From Weissella cibaria (GTDB taxonomy: Bacteria; Bacillota; Bacilli; Lactobacillales; Lactobacillaceae), in the NCBI RefSeq assembly GCF_004521965.1, contig NZ_SDGK01000006.1, positions 16,139-80,138 on the forward strand: a DNA stretch of 64,000 nucleotides, in the 5' to 3' direction. Below the pieces are notes generated by a model. It was not told the origin of the DNA. It did not search any database and saw nothing but the letters and a program-made list of their open reading frames with translations. The position numbers and the translations under genes are program-made. Shown here one piece after another: positions 1 to 10,153 of the stretch. The stretch's first letter is position 1, and the number at the start of each line of letters is the position of its first letter.

Positions 1-409
1 AATGTCAACTGAAATCGACGTTTTGATTAAGACGTCAGATGAAAACTTGGCGCGCATCTTTGCTGAAAACTCAGATTACATCAACCGCTTTGTAAAGCCA
101 AAGTCACTTAAAATTTCTGCTGATGTGGCTGCACCAAAGTTGGCCATGACGCAAATTATTTCTGGTGCTGAAGTTTATGTGCCTTTGGAAGAGTTGATTG
201 ACTTGGATGAAGAAATTGCCCGTTTGCAAGGTGATGTTAAGAAGTTTGCTGGTGAAGTAAAGCGTGCAGAAGGTAAGTTGGGTAATGAAAAGTTCGTGAA
301 CAACGCACCTGAAGCCGTGGTTGCAGAAGAACGTGAGAAGCTAACTGACTGGCAAGCTAAGTTGGCAGCAACCGAGTTTCGTTTGGCCGAATTGCAGGCT
401 GCGAAGTAG
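1..409 (+). CDS. valS: Valine--tRNA ligase, C-terminal end (partial)
   Basis: Only the last ~135 codons are present; the frame is open at the left edge, so the first ATG seen is internal. The segment holds the end of the anticodon-binding region followed by the Lys/Glu-rich helical arm (roughly the last 65 residues, starting LIDLDEEIARLQ) that forms the C-terminal coiled coil of bacterial ValRS. The enzyme charges tRNA-Val in the cytosol. valS followed by folC is a common Lactobacillales order; here the two are separated by an RNA candidate and a broken protease gene. Confidence 0.9.
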   Translation, partial: MSTEIDVLIKTSDENLARIFAENSDYINRFVKPKSLKISADVAAPKLAMTQIISGAEVYVPLEELIDLDEEIARLQGDVKKFAGEVKRAEGKLGNEKFVNNAPEAVVAEEREKLTDWQAKLAATEFRLAELQAAK

Positions 410-454
410 GACAGAGCATAGAGCAATGTTTTTTTGGCTGAAAGTCAAAAATCA

Positions 455-640
455 AGTGTCCGGAGATAGGTGAATAAATGCTTGGTGCGCTATCAGTGTG
501 CCAAAATTTATTTGCTTATCGTAGAGATTCCTGAAGTTGCGCCAGGCGCTCTGAAACGAGATTGTTACTTCTAAAGGCTTGCAGGTCGTCGGCTTTTAGA
601 GTATTATCTTATATATTGTTAATAACGAATTTAAGCTGTT
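455..640 (+). ncRNA. Structured RNA candidate between valS and folC
   Basis: No ORF is supported at 410-850. A long hairpin can be paired: 465-479 with 510-524 (15 pairs, several G-U), capped by a second 9-bp helix (TTGGTGCGC with GTGTGCCAA). A further 8-bp helix pairs CTAAAGGC with GCTTTTAG near 572-601. A strong hairpin at 670-707 could end the transcript, giving an RNA of about 250 nt. The shape of a long terminal stem plus outer helices recalls free-standing RNAs such as 6S, but I cannot identify a family. Arm coordinates are approximate. Confidence 0.35.
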
Positions 641-669
641 CGTTGTTACAATGTTAGTAAATTACACCT

Positions 670-707
670 GTAAAAGCGCTGTTCGCATTTGTGAATGGCG
701 CTTTTAC
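670..707 (+). terminator. Hairpin, possible terminator
   Basis: GTAAAAGCGC pairs with GCGCTTTTAC (10 bp), and the helix continues inward through TTCGCA/TGTGAA. There is no clean U-tract (TATTTCTG follows), so it may be a weak or processed terminator. Confidence 0.5.
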
Positions 708-850
708 TATTTCTGTGCGTTTTTGCAACAGTTAAATCATAAATTGTCCGTGCAAACGGAAGCGATAACCGGTATACATACATTATGTTGGTTTATCGAA
801 CAGTGAAAGCGTAAGAGAGAGTGAGAACTATGTGGCGACGGAGCAAATGA

Positions 851-1567
851 ATGGGCCAATGGGTGATGGCCAGCCTAACAATACTGCTCGCCGTGGGCAC
901 AATAAATGATGTGTCGGCTGCTGGGGCTTTAGTGTTTCAGGGAATGCTAGAATGCCTGATAAGGTCGAACAGCCGTTTTTGAGGCAGCTCAAGAATGGCA
1001 AACTGTTTTAAATGATGATGATTTGTTTGATGCTGCGGAAGCGACGCGGACGAACGTAACGGTTGTTTTGGATAGAACGCACGACGCCAGAACTGCGAAA
1101 GATGATGCTGTGGCCGTGACGAAAAGTACGGGGACCCCAACGAAACCGGCCTTTGAGATTGTGTTGTATAAGTGGGATATCAATCGGGCGTTAAAGCAAG
1201 ATGGCTTTGCCACGCAGGGACAACAACTGCGGACGATTATGTTGCACGAATTAGGCCATACGATGGGCTTGGCGCATAGTGCGAGCGCACATGATGTGAT
1301 ATATCCAATGACACTGGGACCAACGCAACACATTACCGCCGAGGATGTTCGCCAGTTGCCGTTTGCTGTTCGCAATGGTGTACAGCAGGAATTAGCAAAG
1401 CAAGATCGTGCCTGGTTTGCGCCCCGTCGTTGGTTACAATGCTGACAGAATTGGTTGTGAAAACGTTTAAGCGACCACATAGTTTAGAAATTGCGGCGTT
1501 GAGTTTTGGTGGCGCACTTATGCTCACTGCGGTTAGCACGATGATTTATAATCGGCGGGCCCGCTGA
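851..1567 (+). pseudogene. Matrixin-like (M10) exported zinc protease, decayed
   Basis: The central frame (about 972-1445) encodes HELGHTMGLAH, the HExxHxxGxxH zinc motif of metzincins, with a Met-turn-like YPM downstream. The N-terminal part is in other frames: from ATG 851 a hydrophobic signal-peptide-like stretch (MGQWVMASLTILLAVGT), then an intermediate frame ending DKVEQPF. That frame joins the body FEAAQEWQ by loss of one T in a T run at 976-980. After the body stop (1443), the frame from 1439 encodes a membrane segment followed by NRRAR. Together this reads as a secreted, C-terminally membrane-anchored metalloprotease broken by about three frameshifts. The zinc-site call is firm; the exact lesions are inferred. 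Confidence 0.75.
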
Positions 1568-1590
1568 TTAAAAACAGTAAAACGAGTATG

Positions 1591-1623
1591 ACGAGGCATC
1601 TAACCCTAGGTGCCTCGTTTTTT
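1591..1623 (+). terminator. Rho-independent terminator
   Basis: ACGAGGCA pairs with TGCCTCGT (8 bp), followed by a T run. It separates the protease remnant from folC. Confidence 0.85.
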
Positions 1624-1694
1624 GCACCAAAAAATCGCTACAAGATATACGGTGTGTTAGGATTGTAGAGATGAAAAGGGAGGCTCGTTTAGAG

Positions 1695-3005
1695 ATGATT
1701 ACAATTGAAACGGCAGCTGACGCCATTGCCTATATTCACGGGCGTCATAAGTGGAAGAAAACACCTAGTTTTGCCAGAATTGAAGCACTCCTTGATCGAT
1801 TAGACCATCCGGAACGGGCTTCTAAGTTTATCCATATTACTGGGACGAACGGCAAAGGGTCGACTAGTAAGATGATTGCGCAATTATTGCGTCAAACGGG
1901 CTTGACGGTGGGGATGTTTACGTCGCCTTTTATTATGACGTTCAATGAACGTGTTCAAGGAAATGACGGTAACATTCCGGACGCGGACTTATTGGCGATT
2001 ATGCAGCGAATTGCACCAATTACGGAAGCGTTGGACCGAGAATTGCCTGACGGCGGTCCAACTGAGTTTGAAACGTTAACAGCCATGATGTTTGTGTACT
2101 TTGCAGAGCATCCAGTTGATGTGGTCGTGCTAGAAGTTGGGGTCGGGGGAACCTGGGACACGACTGAGGTAATTCCTGATAAACTGCTATCGGTAATTAC
2201 AACGGTTGGGTTAGATCACATGCAGGTGTTAGGCAATTCATTAGCTGAAATTGCCACACAAAAGGCGGGCATTATTCAACGGCAACGTCCGGCAGTGACA
2301 GGACGTTTACCAGAAGAAGCTCGTCGAGTCGTAATAACGGTTGCTAAGGCCGCAGGTGCTCCGCTTTACGAGCTTGGTCATGAATTTGAGGTTGCCATGG
2401 AACCCGGTGATGCCGAATGGGGTGAACACTTTAATTTGTCTGGTACCGTAACACAGCAAAATGTTTTCGTGGATTTAATGGGTGATTACCAAATAGAAAA
2501 TGCTGCCGTGGCCGTCCAAACAGCCAAGCTAGCTGCAAAGTTGCTTGGCCGTGAGCTTACATCTGAGATGATTGAGACGGCCTTGGCGATTGTTACTTGG
2601 CCGGTTCGGTTTGAACGCGTATCAAACACACCACTAACTGTTCTGGATGGTGCGCATAATCAGCACGGCGTAGGTGCACTAGCTACGACACTGGCACGAC
2701 GTTTTAAACAACGAACAGTCCATATCTTGTTCGGGGCGTTAGCAGATAAAGCTTACCCGGAAATGCTCCACGCACTGGCTGACTTGCCTAATGTGGATCT
2801 GCACGTCGTTGGTTTCCGAACCCCGGGTAGTCGGACGGTACTAGATCCGAGTGAGGCGGCCGCTCAAGTGACTGGACACACAGTCACTGTTCACCAGGAT
2901 TGGCAAACAGCCTATCAGGCTGTTAAAGCACTCGCGAAGCAAAATGATATGATTTTGTTCACAGGGTCATTATATTTTGTGTCAGAAGTTCGCGCTAATC
3001 TATAA
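1695..3005 (+). CDS. folC: Bifunctional folylpolyglutamate synthase/dihydrofolate synthase
   Basis: FolC adds glutamate to folates (and to dihydropteroate in bifunctional forms), keeping folate cofactors in the cell. The ATP-binding loop HITGTNGKGSTSK lies near residue 48, the Mur-ligase-family central domain follows (TTVGLDHMQVLG), and the C-terminal domain carries LDGAHNQHG. I choose ATG 1695 (436 aa) because AAAGGGAGG sits 11 nt upstream; the in-frame ATG at 1671 lies before this site and has none. Transcription ends at the hairpin at 3016. Confidence 0.92.
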   Translation: MITIETAADAIAYIHGRHKWKKTPSFARIEALLDRLDHPERASKFIHITGTNGKGSTSKMIAQLLRQTGLTVGMFTSPFIMTFNERVQGNDGNIPDADLLAIMQRIAPITEALDRELPDGGPTEFETLTAMMFVYFAEHPVDVVVLEVGVGGTWDTTEVIPDKLLSVITTVGLDHMQVLGNSLAEIATQKAGIIQRQRPAVTGRLPEEARRVVITVAKAAGAPLYELGHEFEVAMEPGDAEWGEHFNLSGTVTQQNVFVDLMGDYQIENAAVAVQTAKLAAKLLGRELTSEMIETALAIVTWPVRFERVSNTPLTVLDGAHNQHGVGALATTLARRFKQRTVHILFGALADKAYPEMLHALADLPNVDLHVVGFRTPGSRTVLDPSEAAAQVTGHTVTVHQDWQTAYQAVKALAKQNDMILFTGSLYFVSEVRANL

Positions 3006-3015
3006 ATATGCATAC

Positions 3016-3044
3016 ACGCCTGCACTAATCTGCGGGCGTTTTTT
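3016..3044 (+). terminator. Rho-independent terminator of folC
   Basis: ACGCCTGCA pairs with TGCGGGCGT (9 bp, 6-nt loop), followed by TTTTT. Confidence 0.9.
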
Positions 3045-3148
3045 GGTATACTTTTAAATCAAGACAGTGGCGATTGGAAATAACGGTGTCTTCGCATCAC
3101 AAGTTTGATTGGCTACTCTATTAAATTGGATAATAAGAGGTAAGTGCG

Positions 3149-4663
3149 ATGAATTTTTTCGTAAATGAGGGACTCGCAGCACAGGGCTCGGGGATTGAAC
3201 ACGCCCAAGTGCAACGCGGTAAGTTATTTCGTAAGCATGGTCAGTCATTTAAAATCGTGACCCGGGTTTACAATGCCAATGGTCATCGAGATTTGCTGGC
3301 ATGGCAACTAAACGATGCTGAAGTAATTAATATGTATGATTACTATGCAGGAACAGAATATGTGCCCGATCGTATCGTGACGGCTGAAGATGTTAAATGG
3401 GGTGGTCGCCCAGTTGCATTGGTGGAGCCAATGGCTGATAAGCCTGAGACGTTTATGGCGTTTGAAGATAGTGAACGGACACGTTTTTTGGGGCGGATTC
3501 ACGTAGACTTAGAGCACGAAAATCGTGTCACGATGGTGGAAGTGTTTGTGGATCGAACGATGGCGGCTGATGAAGGCTTGTTGCACATGGATCGACCAGC
3601 TTATATCGGGTTCCATTTGCACAACTTACATGCGTCGGACACCCGTGATGTCATGACAACAGATGAAAATAACAACTACGAGTTTGATTTCATGCACATG
3701 AATGACTATCAGGCGATTATCTCTGCAATGCCACGTCAAACGGCTGATGTGGTAGCGCGTTATGCACCTAAGGCAACACCGTTTACGATTCCGGTGGGGG
3801 TTGTGCCAGCTGAAATTCGTGAGGCGAACCGTGTGCCAATGGCTGATCGCGAGCCAAATTCAGTTTTGATGATTGTACGTCGCGCCCCAGACAAGTGACC
3901 TGCCGCGGTAGCAGAAGCTTTGATGATCGCGAACCAAAAGCAACCAGGGCTAAATGCACACTTAGATGTTTATGGTTACTTTGACAACACTGGCAACAAT
4001 AAGACCAACAAGGACTTGATTAACTTGTTCGATAAGTACGGGCTACCAAAACCAACGATGTTAGATGAGAAGGACGAAGAGACGACTGATATTAATGAAG
4101 GCCGCCGTTTGGATTCACCAGTTGTGACTTTGCATGACTACGTGACGGATCGTGATGAGCTATATGCTATTCACCATTCACACCAAGTGTATAGTCTGGC
4201 GTCAATGATGGAAGGGTTTAACATTTCAATGATGGAAGCCATGTCAAATGGGGTGCCGGGTGTATCGACGAATGTGAACTACGGTCCAAAAGACTTGATT
4301 ATCAATGGTGAGAATGGCTATTTGACAGCCTGGGCACCGGAAGGTCAAGAAAATGAATTTGTCTCTGAAATGGCCGATCGATTCCTTGAATTATTCAACG
4401 ATCCACAAAAGTTACAAGCATTCTCAGATGCTGCTTATGACCACAGTGACCGTTATTACGAGGGAAATGTGTGGCAAGCTTGGCAAGGTTTGCTAGACGA
4501 TGCAAACAAGCGCTGGCCAGCGATGGCAGCTCAAGATCCTGCATTATCAAACGTTGGGGTTGGAGAAGGCGGTACAACGATGACGGCGTACACCCTCGGT
4601 CAACGAGCGGATGAAGTGACGATTAATGGTGTTGCAGGTGTCACTTACTTTGCAGCGAATTAA
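3149..4663 (+). pseudogene. TarM/TagE-type GT4 glycosyltransferase split by one in-frame stop
   Basis: Two consecutive open stretches, 3149-3898 and 3920-4663, are in the same frame. They are interrupted only by TGA at 3896-3898, and the codons after it continue the protein (PAAVAEALMIANQ). The joined product would be about 504 aa, normal for this family. The N-terminal half begins MNFFVNEGLAAQGSGIEHAQ, like the beta-rich domain of poly(polyol-phosphate) glucosyltransferases. The C-terminal half has the GT4 donor motif EGFNISMMEAMSNGVP (E-x7-E). The family adds sugars to wall teichoic acid or exported Ser-rich proteins. The lesion fits a single CGA-to-TGA change. A good Shine-Dalgarno (AAGAGGTAAG) precedes 3149. 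Confidence 0.85.
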
Positions 4664-4674
4664 GGAGATTAGCG

Positions 4675-5376
4675 ATGAACTTATATATAGATAATTCAGA
4701 TTTACCAACGCTTGATGTCAACGTGGCTGCACGGGTAAAAGATGATCGGGTAGCGGACAATGACGCAAAAATTGTTGTGCGTGGGTACTATCCGGATCAG
4801 CATATGAACTTGGCTAATCATGGTTTAACGGATCAAGACTTGTTGAATATGTATGATGTGTTTCAAAAGGCAACTGAAGTGGATCCTAAAATGGTCCACT
4901 ATCGACACAATCCGCAAATTGATAAGACACGCTATCACTTAGACGGCATTGATTGGGGGATGGCGCAGGCTCGTCGGTTTGGGACGACTTACGGTCGCAA
5001 TGTGATTGATGTAGAATTATTTGCCGGCAACCCAGCTGGCCGTTCATCAATGTTGCATTACATTGATAGATTGGACAATGTTGCTGTAACGGATATTTGG
5101 GACTGGCGTGGGTTTAAGTCAGCAACTCGTTATTACCAAATGAATGGGAATATCTCAAACATTATTTTCTATACCACGACTGGGGAGGTTGCCGCACGAG
5201 CCTCATTTATGTGGCAACACATTGAAGGTAAGCCGAATAATGAATGGCCACTTGTCCAAACATCATTGGAAGTTATGGACTACGATGGGAAGCATCTCTG
5301 GTTTGAGAGCGAAATGCATGCCTGGGGGTACTTTATTCAGCATGAAAAGCAGAAGCAAGGTGTCGTTTTCCAGTAA
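4675..5376 (+). CDS. N-terminal-domain-only paralogue of the TarM/TagE-type glycosyltransferase
   Basis: This 233-aa protein starts 12 nt after the split glycosyltransferase, with AAGGAGATTAGCG as ribosome site, so the two form an operon. Its pattern KIVVRGYY...LLNMYDVF mirrors KIVTRVYN...VINMYDYY of the upstream gene, which places it with the N-terminal (DUF1975-like) domain of TarM/TagE enzymes. It has no GT4 catalytic domain and no E-x7-E motif. Paired Gtf proteins in which one partner is a chaperone or acceptor-binding subunit are known; alternatively this is a truncated enzyme. No downstream remnant of the missing domain was seen. Confidence 0.6.
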   Translation: MNLYIDNSDLPTLDVNVAARVKDDRVADNDAKIVVRGYYPDQHMNLANHGLTDQDLLNMYDVFQKATEVDPKMVHYRHNPQIDKTRYHLDGIDWGMAQARRFGTTYGRNVIDVELFAGNPAGRSSMLHYIDRLDNVAVTDIWDWRGFKSATRYYQMNGNISNIIFYTTTGEVAARASFMWQHIEGKPNNEWPLVQTSLEVMDYDGKHLWFESEMHAWGYFIQHEKQKQGVVFQ

Positions 5377-5406
5377 TCTGCTCTTTTTAACGTAATATGT
5401 TATAGA

Positions 5407-5452
5407 CTTTCTCTGTTCGACTAACATGGGTAAGTTAGTCAAACAGAGAAAG
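5407..5452 (+). promoter_or_regulatory. 19-bp inverted repeat in the leader of the broken exported protein
   Basis: CTTTCTCTGTTCGACTAAC (5407-5425) pairs with 5434-5452 with one A-C mismatch and an 8-nt loop. No T run follows, and the 3' arm runs into the Shine-Dalgarno-like GAAAGGGG. It could terminate the upstream operon poorly or mask the ribosome site. Confidence 0.5.
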
Positions 5453-5465
5453 GGGTTAGAATATC

Positions 5466-5773
5466 ATAAAGCGCTTAATAGTGGTTGCGTTGATTGTATT
5501 CGGTTTGAGTTTGGTGGGTGGCACGGCGTTTCTGATGAAACGACGGTTAGTCGGGTGACTACCAATGGCGCAAACGCGACCGGTGCGCAACTTGACGGTG
5601 GCACGGTGGTCCAATATCAAGCGCCTGATGAAGTGCGGGCAATGAAGGCCGGTAATCAAACCAATCATACGTTACCGAGTTACACATGGCTCTGTCTGGT
5701 GGTGGTTGCTGTCACGACGATTGGCGGCTTAGTCTGGCAACCGCCGCGACGGGAAATCAGACGGGCAGGCTAA
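5466..5773 (+). pseudogene. Small exported protein with C-terminal membrane anchor, broken
   Basis: After GAAAGGGG the expected ATG is ATA (5466). From there the frame reads a classic signal peptide (KRLIVVALIVFGLSLVGGTA). One base is missing near 5530: restoring it gives AFA|DETTVS, a signal-peptidase site, and joins the frame that runs to 5773. The mature part is short and ends LPSYT, a membrane segment and an RR-rich tail, an arrangement like a degenerate sortase substrate or a plain membrane anchor. Function is unknown. Both a lost start codon and a frameshift are seen. Confidence 0.65.
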
Positions 5774-5788
5774 AATAGCAAGGATAGT

Positions 5789-5823
5789 TTCGGGGTAGTC
5801 TTTTGACTATCGCGGAATTTTTT
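5789..5823 (+). terminator. Terminator before ydiF
   Basis: TAGTC-TTTT-GACTA core with outer TTC/GAA pairing, followed by TTTTTT. Confidence 0.7.
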
Positions 5824-5899
5824 GCGTTTTCTGTTACACTAGATAGAAAGATTTAGGCAATGCCCTGGACGCGGGGTGTTGAGACGGAGATATATAATC

Positions 5900-7858
5900 A
5901 TGATTATTTTACAAGCAAGTAATGTTGCCCGCCGTTTTAGCGGTGTAACGTTCTTTGAAAACATATCAATGCAGATTCAAGATAAAGGTCGGGTTGGTTT
6001 GGTCGGACGTAATGGTGCCGGTAAATCAACGCTTTTGAAGATGCTAATTGGCGAAACACAACCTGATGAGGGGACCGTTTCGATGAAAAAGGGCATTAAG
6101 CTCGCTTATTTGGCACAAAATTCAGGCTTAGATTCAGATCTATCGGTTTACAATGAGATGTTAACGGCGTTCGACCGCTTGATTTCGTTGGAAAAGAAGA
6201 TGCGTGATATGGAAGCCAAAATCGCATCAGCGACGGATTACGAAAGCGATGAGTACACGAGCTTGTTGTCGGCTTATGATCAGGCACAACATGATTTCAA
6301 TGAAATGAATGGTTACGGATATGAAGCAACTATTCGATCGGTGCTGCATGGATTTGGTTTTGATGAATCATTCTATGATCAAAAAATTTCATCACTATCT
6401 GGTGGTCAGCGCACACGTTTGGCGATTGCAAAGCAGTTGCTGGAGACGCCTGATTTGCTAATCTTGGATGAGCCAACGAACCACTTGGATATGCAAACGC
6501 TGTCTTGGTTAGAGCAATATCTGCAAAACTACCAAGGGGCATTGTTGATTGTTTCCCACGACCGTTACTTCTTGGATCGTGTCGTGAACGAAATTTATGA
6601 CATGCACTCAGGTGTGTTGGATCACTACACGGGTAATTACTCACGCTTTATGGAGCTAAAGGCCGCTAAGGTGCTGCAAGAACAGAAGGCGTTTGACAAG
6701 CAACAAGAAGAGATTGCGAAGCTGGAGGACTTTGTGAACCGTAACATTGTTCGCGCGTCAACGACGAAGCGGGCTCAGTCACGCCGTAAGCAGTTGGAGC
6801 GTATGGAGCGTTTAGAAGCCCCCAAGAATGAAACGGGTGTTGCTCATATCCAATTTTCGACTGACGAAGAGTCTGGTAATGAAGTGATGCGTGTCAATGA
6901 AGTGAAGCTAGGCTACGACTTGACGAATATTTTGGCTGAGCACGTCAATATTGATGTGGACAAGCAACACGCAGTGGCATTGGTCGGACCAAACGGGATT
7001 GGTAAGTCAACGTTGATTAAGACGATTTTGGGGAAGCTACCTTTGATTGCAGGCACAATCAAAATGGGTGCGAATGTTGAGGTTGGTTATTATGACCAAG
7101 AGCAACAAACCTTGGATCCAAAGAAGTCTGTCTTAGACACAATTTGGGATGAACACCCAACAATGCCAGAACGTGATGTGCGCTCAATTTTAGGTTCATT
7201 TATGTTCTCAGGTGAATCAGTGGATAAGATTGTGTCGGCACTTTCGGGTGGTGAACGCGCACGTTTGTTGCTAACAAAGTTGTCATTGCAACACGCAAAT
7301 TTTTTGATTCTTGACGAACCTACCAACCACTTGGATATTGATTCACGTGAAGTGCTTGAGACAGCGTTAAATGAGTTTAACGGTACGATTTTCTTTGTTT
7401 CGCACGACCGTTACTTCATTAACGCCGTGGCAACCGAGGTAGTTGAGTTATCACCAAACGGCACGCGCTTCTTCGATGGTGACTATGATTACTACTTGGA
7501 GAAGACAGCTGGCGAACAAGCGACGTCACACCGGGCCAAGGCTAGCTTTGAGACGACGGAAGAGTTCAAAGAAGCATCAGCCACGCTGATTGAGAACGTG
7601 AGTCGTGAAGAACGGAAGGAACGTCAGAAAGAACAACGTAAGATTGAACGGGCAGTGTCAGCAGCTGAAGAAGAGATGGAAACGCTGAATACCAAGCGAG
7701 ATGCACTGAATGCGGAGTTAAATGATCCAGCCAACGGTGCTGACTTGGGTAAGTTGACGGACTTGTCTAAGGAAATCGCCGTGTTGGATGCACAATTAGC
7801 AACAGTCGAGGAACAATGGACTGAAGCAAGTATGGCACTGGAAGCATTTAATGATTAA
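5900..7858 (+). CDS. ydiF: ABC-F family ATPase, YdiF type
   Basis: This 652-aa cytosolic protein has two ATP-binding domains and no membrane segment. Walker A GRNGAGKST lies near residue 36, with signature LSGGQRTR and Walker B LLILDEPTNHLD. The second half has GPNGIGKST, LSGGERAR and LILDEPTNHLD. A charged linker sits between the domains, and a charged coiled-coil C-terminal region covers roughly the last 100 residues. ABC-F proteins act at the ribosome. Placement just upstream of groES-groEL matches B. subtilis ydiF. Start ATG 5900 follows GGAG by about 10 nt; an upstream in-frame TTG is less likely. Confidence 0.85.
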   Translation: MIILQASNVARRFSGVTFFENISMQIQDKGRVGLVGRNGAGKSTLLKMLIGETQPDEGTVSMKKGIKLAYLAQNSGLDSDLSVYNEMLTAFDRLISLEKKMRDMEAKIASATDYESDEYTSLLSAYDQAQHDFNEMNGYGYEATIRSVLHGFGFDESFYDQKISSLSGGQRTRLAIAKQLLETPDLLILDEPTNHLDMQTLSWLEQYLQNYQGALLIVSHDRYFLDRVVNEIYDMHSGVLDHYTGNYSRFMELKAAKVLQEQKAFDKQQEEIAKLEDFVNRNIVRASTTKRAQSRRKQLERMERLEAPKNETGVAHIQFSTDEESGNEVMRVNEVKLGYDLTNILAEHVNIDVDKQHAVALVGPNGIGKSTLIKTILGKLPLIAGTIKMGANVEVGYYDQEQQTLDPKKSVLDTIWDEHPTMPERDVRSILGSFMFSGESVDKIVSALSGGERARLLLTKLSLQHANFLILDEPTNHLDIDSREVLETALNEFNGTIFFVSHDRYFINAVATEVVELSPNGTRFFDGDYDYYLEKTAGEQATSHRAKASFETTEEFKEASATLIENVSREERKERQKEQRKIERAVSAAEEEMETLNTKRDALNAELNDPANGADLGKLTDLSKEIAVLDAQLATVEEQWTEASMALEAFND

Positions 7859-7895
7859 GACAAAAGTCTCGGCAGGAAACGTCGAGGCTTTTGTC
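7859..7895 (+). terminator. Terminator of ydiF
   Basis: GACAAAAGTCTCG pairs with CGAGGCTTTTGTC (13 bp with one G-U), starting immediately after the stop codon. The T-tract is short. Confidence 0.75.
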
Positions 7896-7925
7896 TTATC
7901 CGGGTAAATAATTGCACAAAATTTG

Positions 7926-7992
7926 TTGCAAAAATATCTCAGTGTGCTATTATTATTTATGTTGATTAGCACTTAACAAAAGAGAGTGCTAA
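7926..7992 (+). promoter_or_regulatory. groESL promoter with CIRCE operator
   Basis: The promoter is TTGCAA (7926-7931), a 16-nt spacer, and TATTAT (7948-7953). Just downstream is TTAGCACTT-N9-GAGTGCTAA (7966-7992), the CIRCE element with one mismatch from consensus. HrcA binds CIRCE and represses chaperone genes until heat shock. hrcA itself is not in the window. Confidence 0.95.
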
Positions 7993-8023
7993 AAATTATA
8001 ATTGCCTATGGAGGTCATATAAC

Positions 8024-8299
8024 ATGTTGAAGCCTTTGGGAGATCGTGTTGTTTTGCAAGTTGAAGAAGCACCTGAGCAATCAGTTGGTGGTATTTTGCT
8101 TGCGTCAAACGCTCAAGAAAAGTCAGTTACCGGAACAGTTGTTGCTGTTTCAACGCAATCAGTTGGTGACTTGACGGCCCCAGCTGCGGTCAAGGAAGGT
8201 GACCAGGTCATCTTTGATAAGTATGCTGGCTCTGAAGTAACGGTTGACGGTGTCGACTACTTGGTCGTACACGAAAAGGATATTGTTGCGGTTCTTTAA
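8024..8299 (+). CDS. groES: Co-chaperonin GroES
   Basis: This 91-aa protein is close to the normal ~94 aa. It starts [12 protein letters not shown] and has the mobile-loop region [14 protein letters not shown] and the C-terminal [14 protein letters not shown] heptamer of GroES caps GroEL and closes the folding chamber. GGAGG lies about 9 nt before the ATG. It is the first gene of the CIRCE-controlled operon, 49 nt before groEL. Confidence 0.97.
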   Translation: MLKPLGDRVVLQVEEAPEQSVGGILLASNAQEKSVTGTVVAVSTQSVGDLTAPAAVKEGDQVIFDKYAGSEVTVDGVDYLVVHEKDIVAVL

Positions 8300-8345
8300 T
8301 TTACAAAACACAATTAATCAAAATTATTAAATAGAGGGTGAATAA

Positions 8346-9968
<1,623 letters not shown>

Positions 9969-9985
9969 TTTAATACAAACTAATG

Positions 9986-10013
9986 AACCACCGTCATGCT
10001 CTTGGCGGTGGTT
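9986..10013 (+). terminator. groESL terminator
   Basis: AACCACCGTCA pairs with TGGCGGTGGTT (11 bp with one G-U, 6-nt loop), followed by a T-rich stretch. Confidence 0.8.
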
Positions 10014-10153
10014 ATTTGTTTGTGAAAAATTATCTAAATATCAATGATAGACAACGGGTGTAAATAGCACTAAAATAAGTCGTTGTAGAAATTTTAAATT
10101 GTCTTACAAATTGGTGTAACAGCTAAATCTAATTTAATAGGAGCGAATTAATC

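Noticed and set aside
1439..1567. Independent 42-codon gene with a membrane segment
   Set aside because: No ribosome site, and it continues the decayed protease as its C-terminal anchor.
10020..10153. Possible c-di-AMP (ydaO-type) riboswitch before kimA
   Set aside because: None of the conserved sequence blocks of that class could be found by eye.
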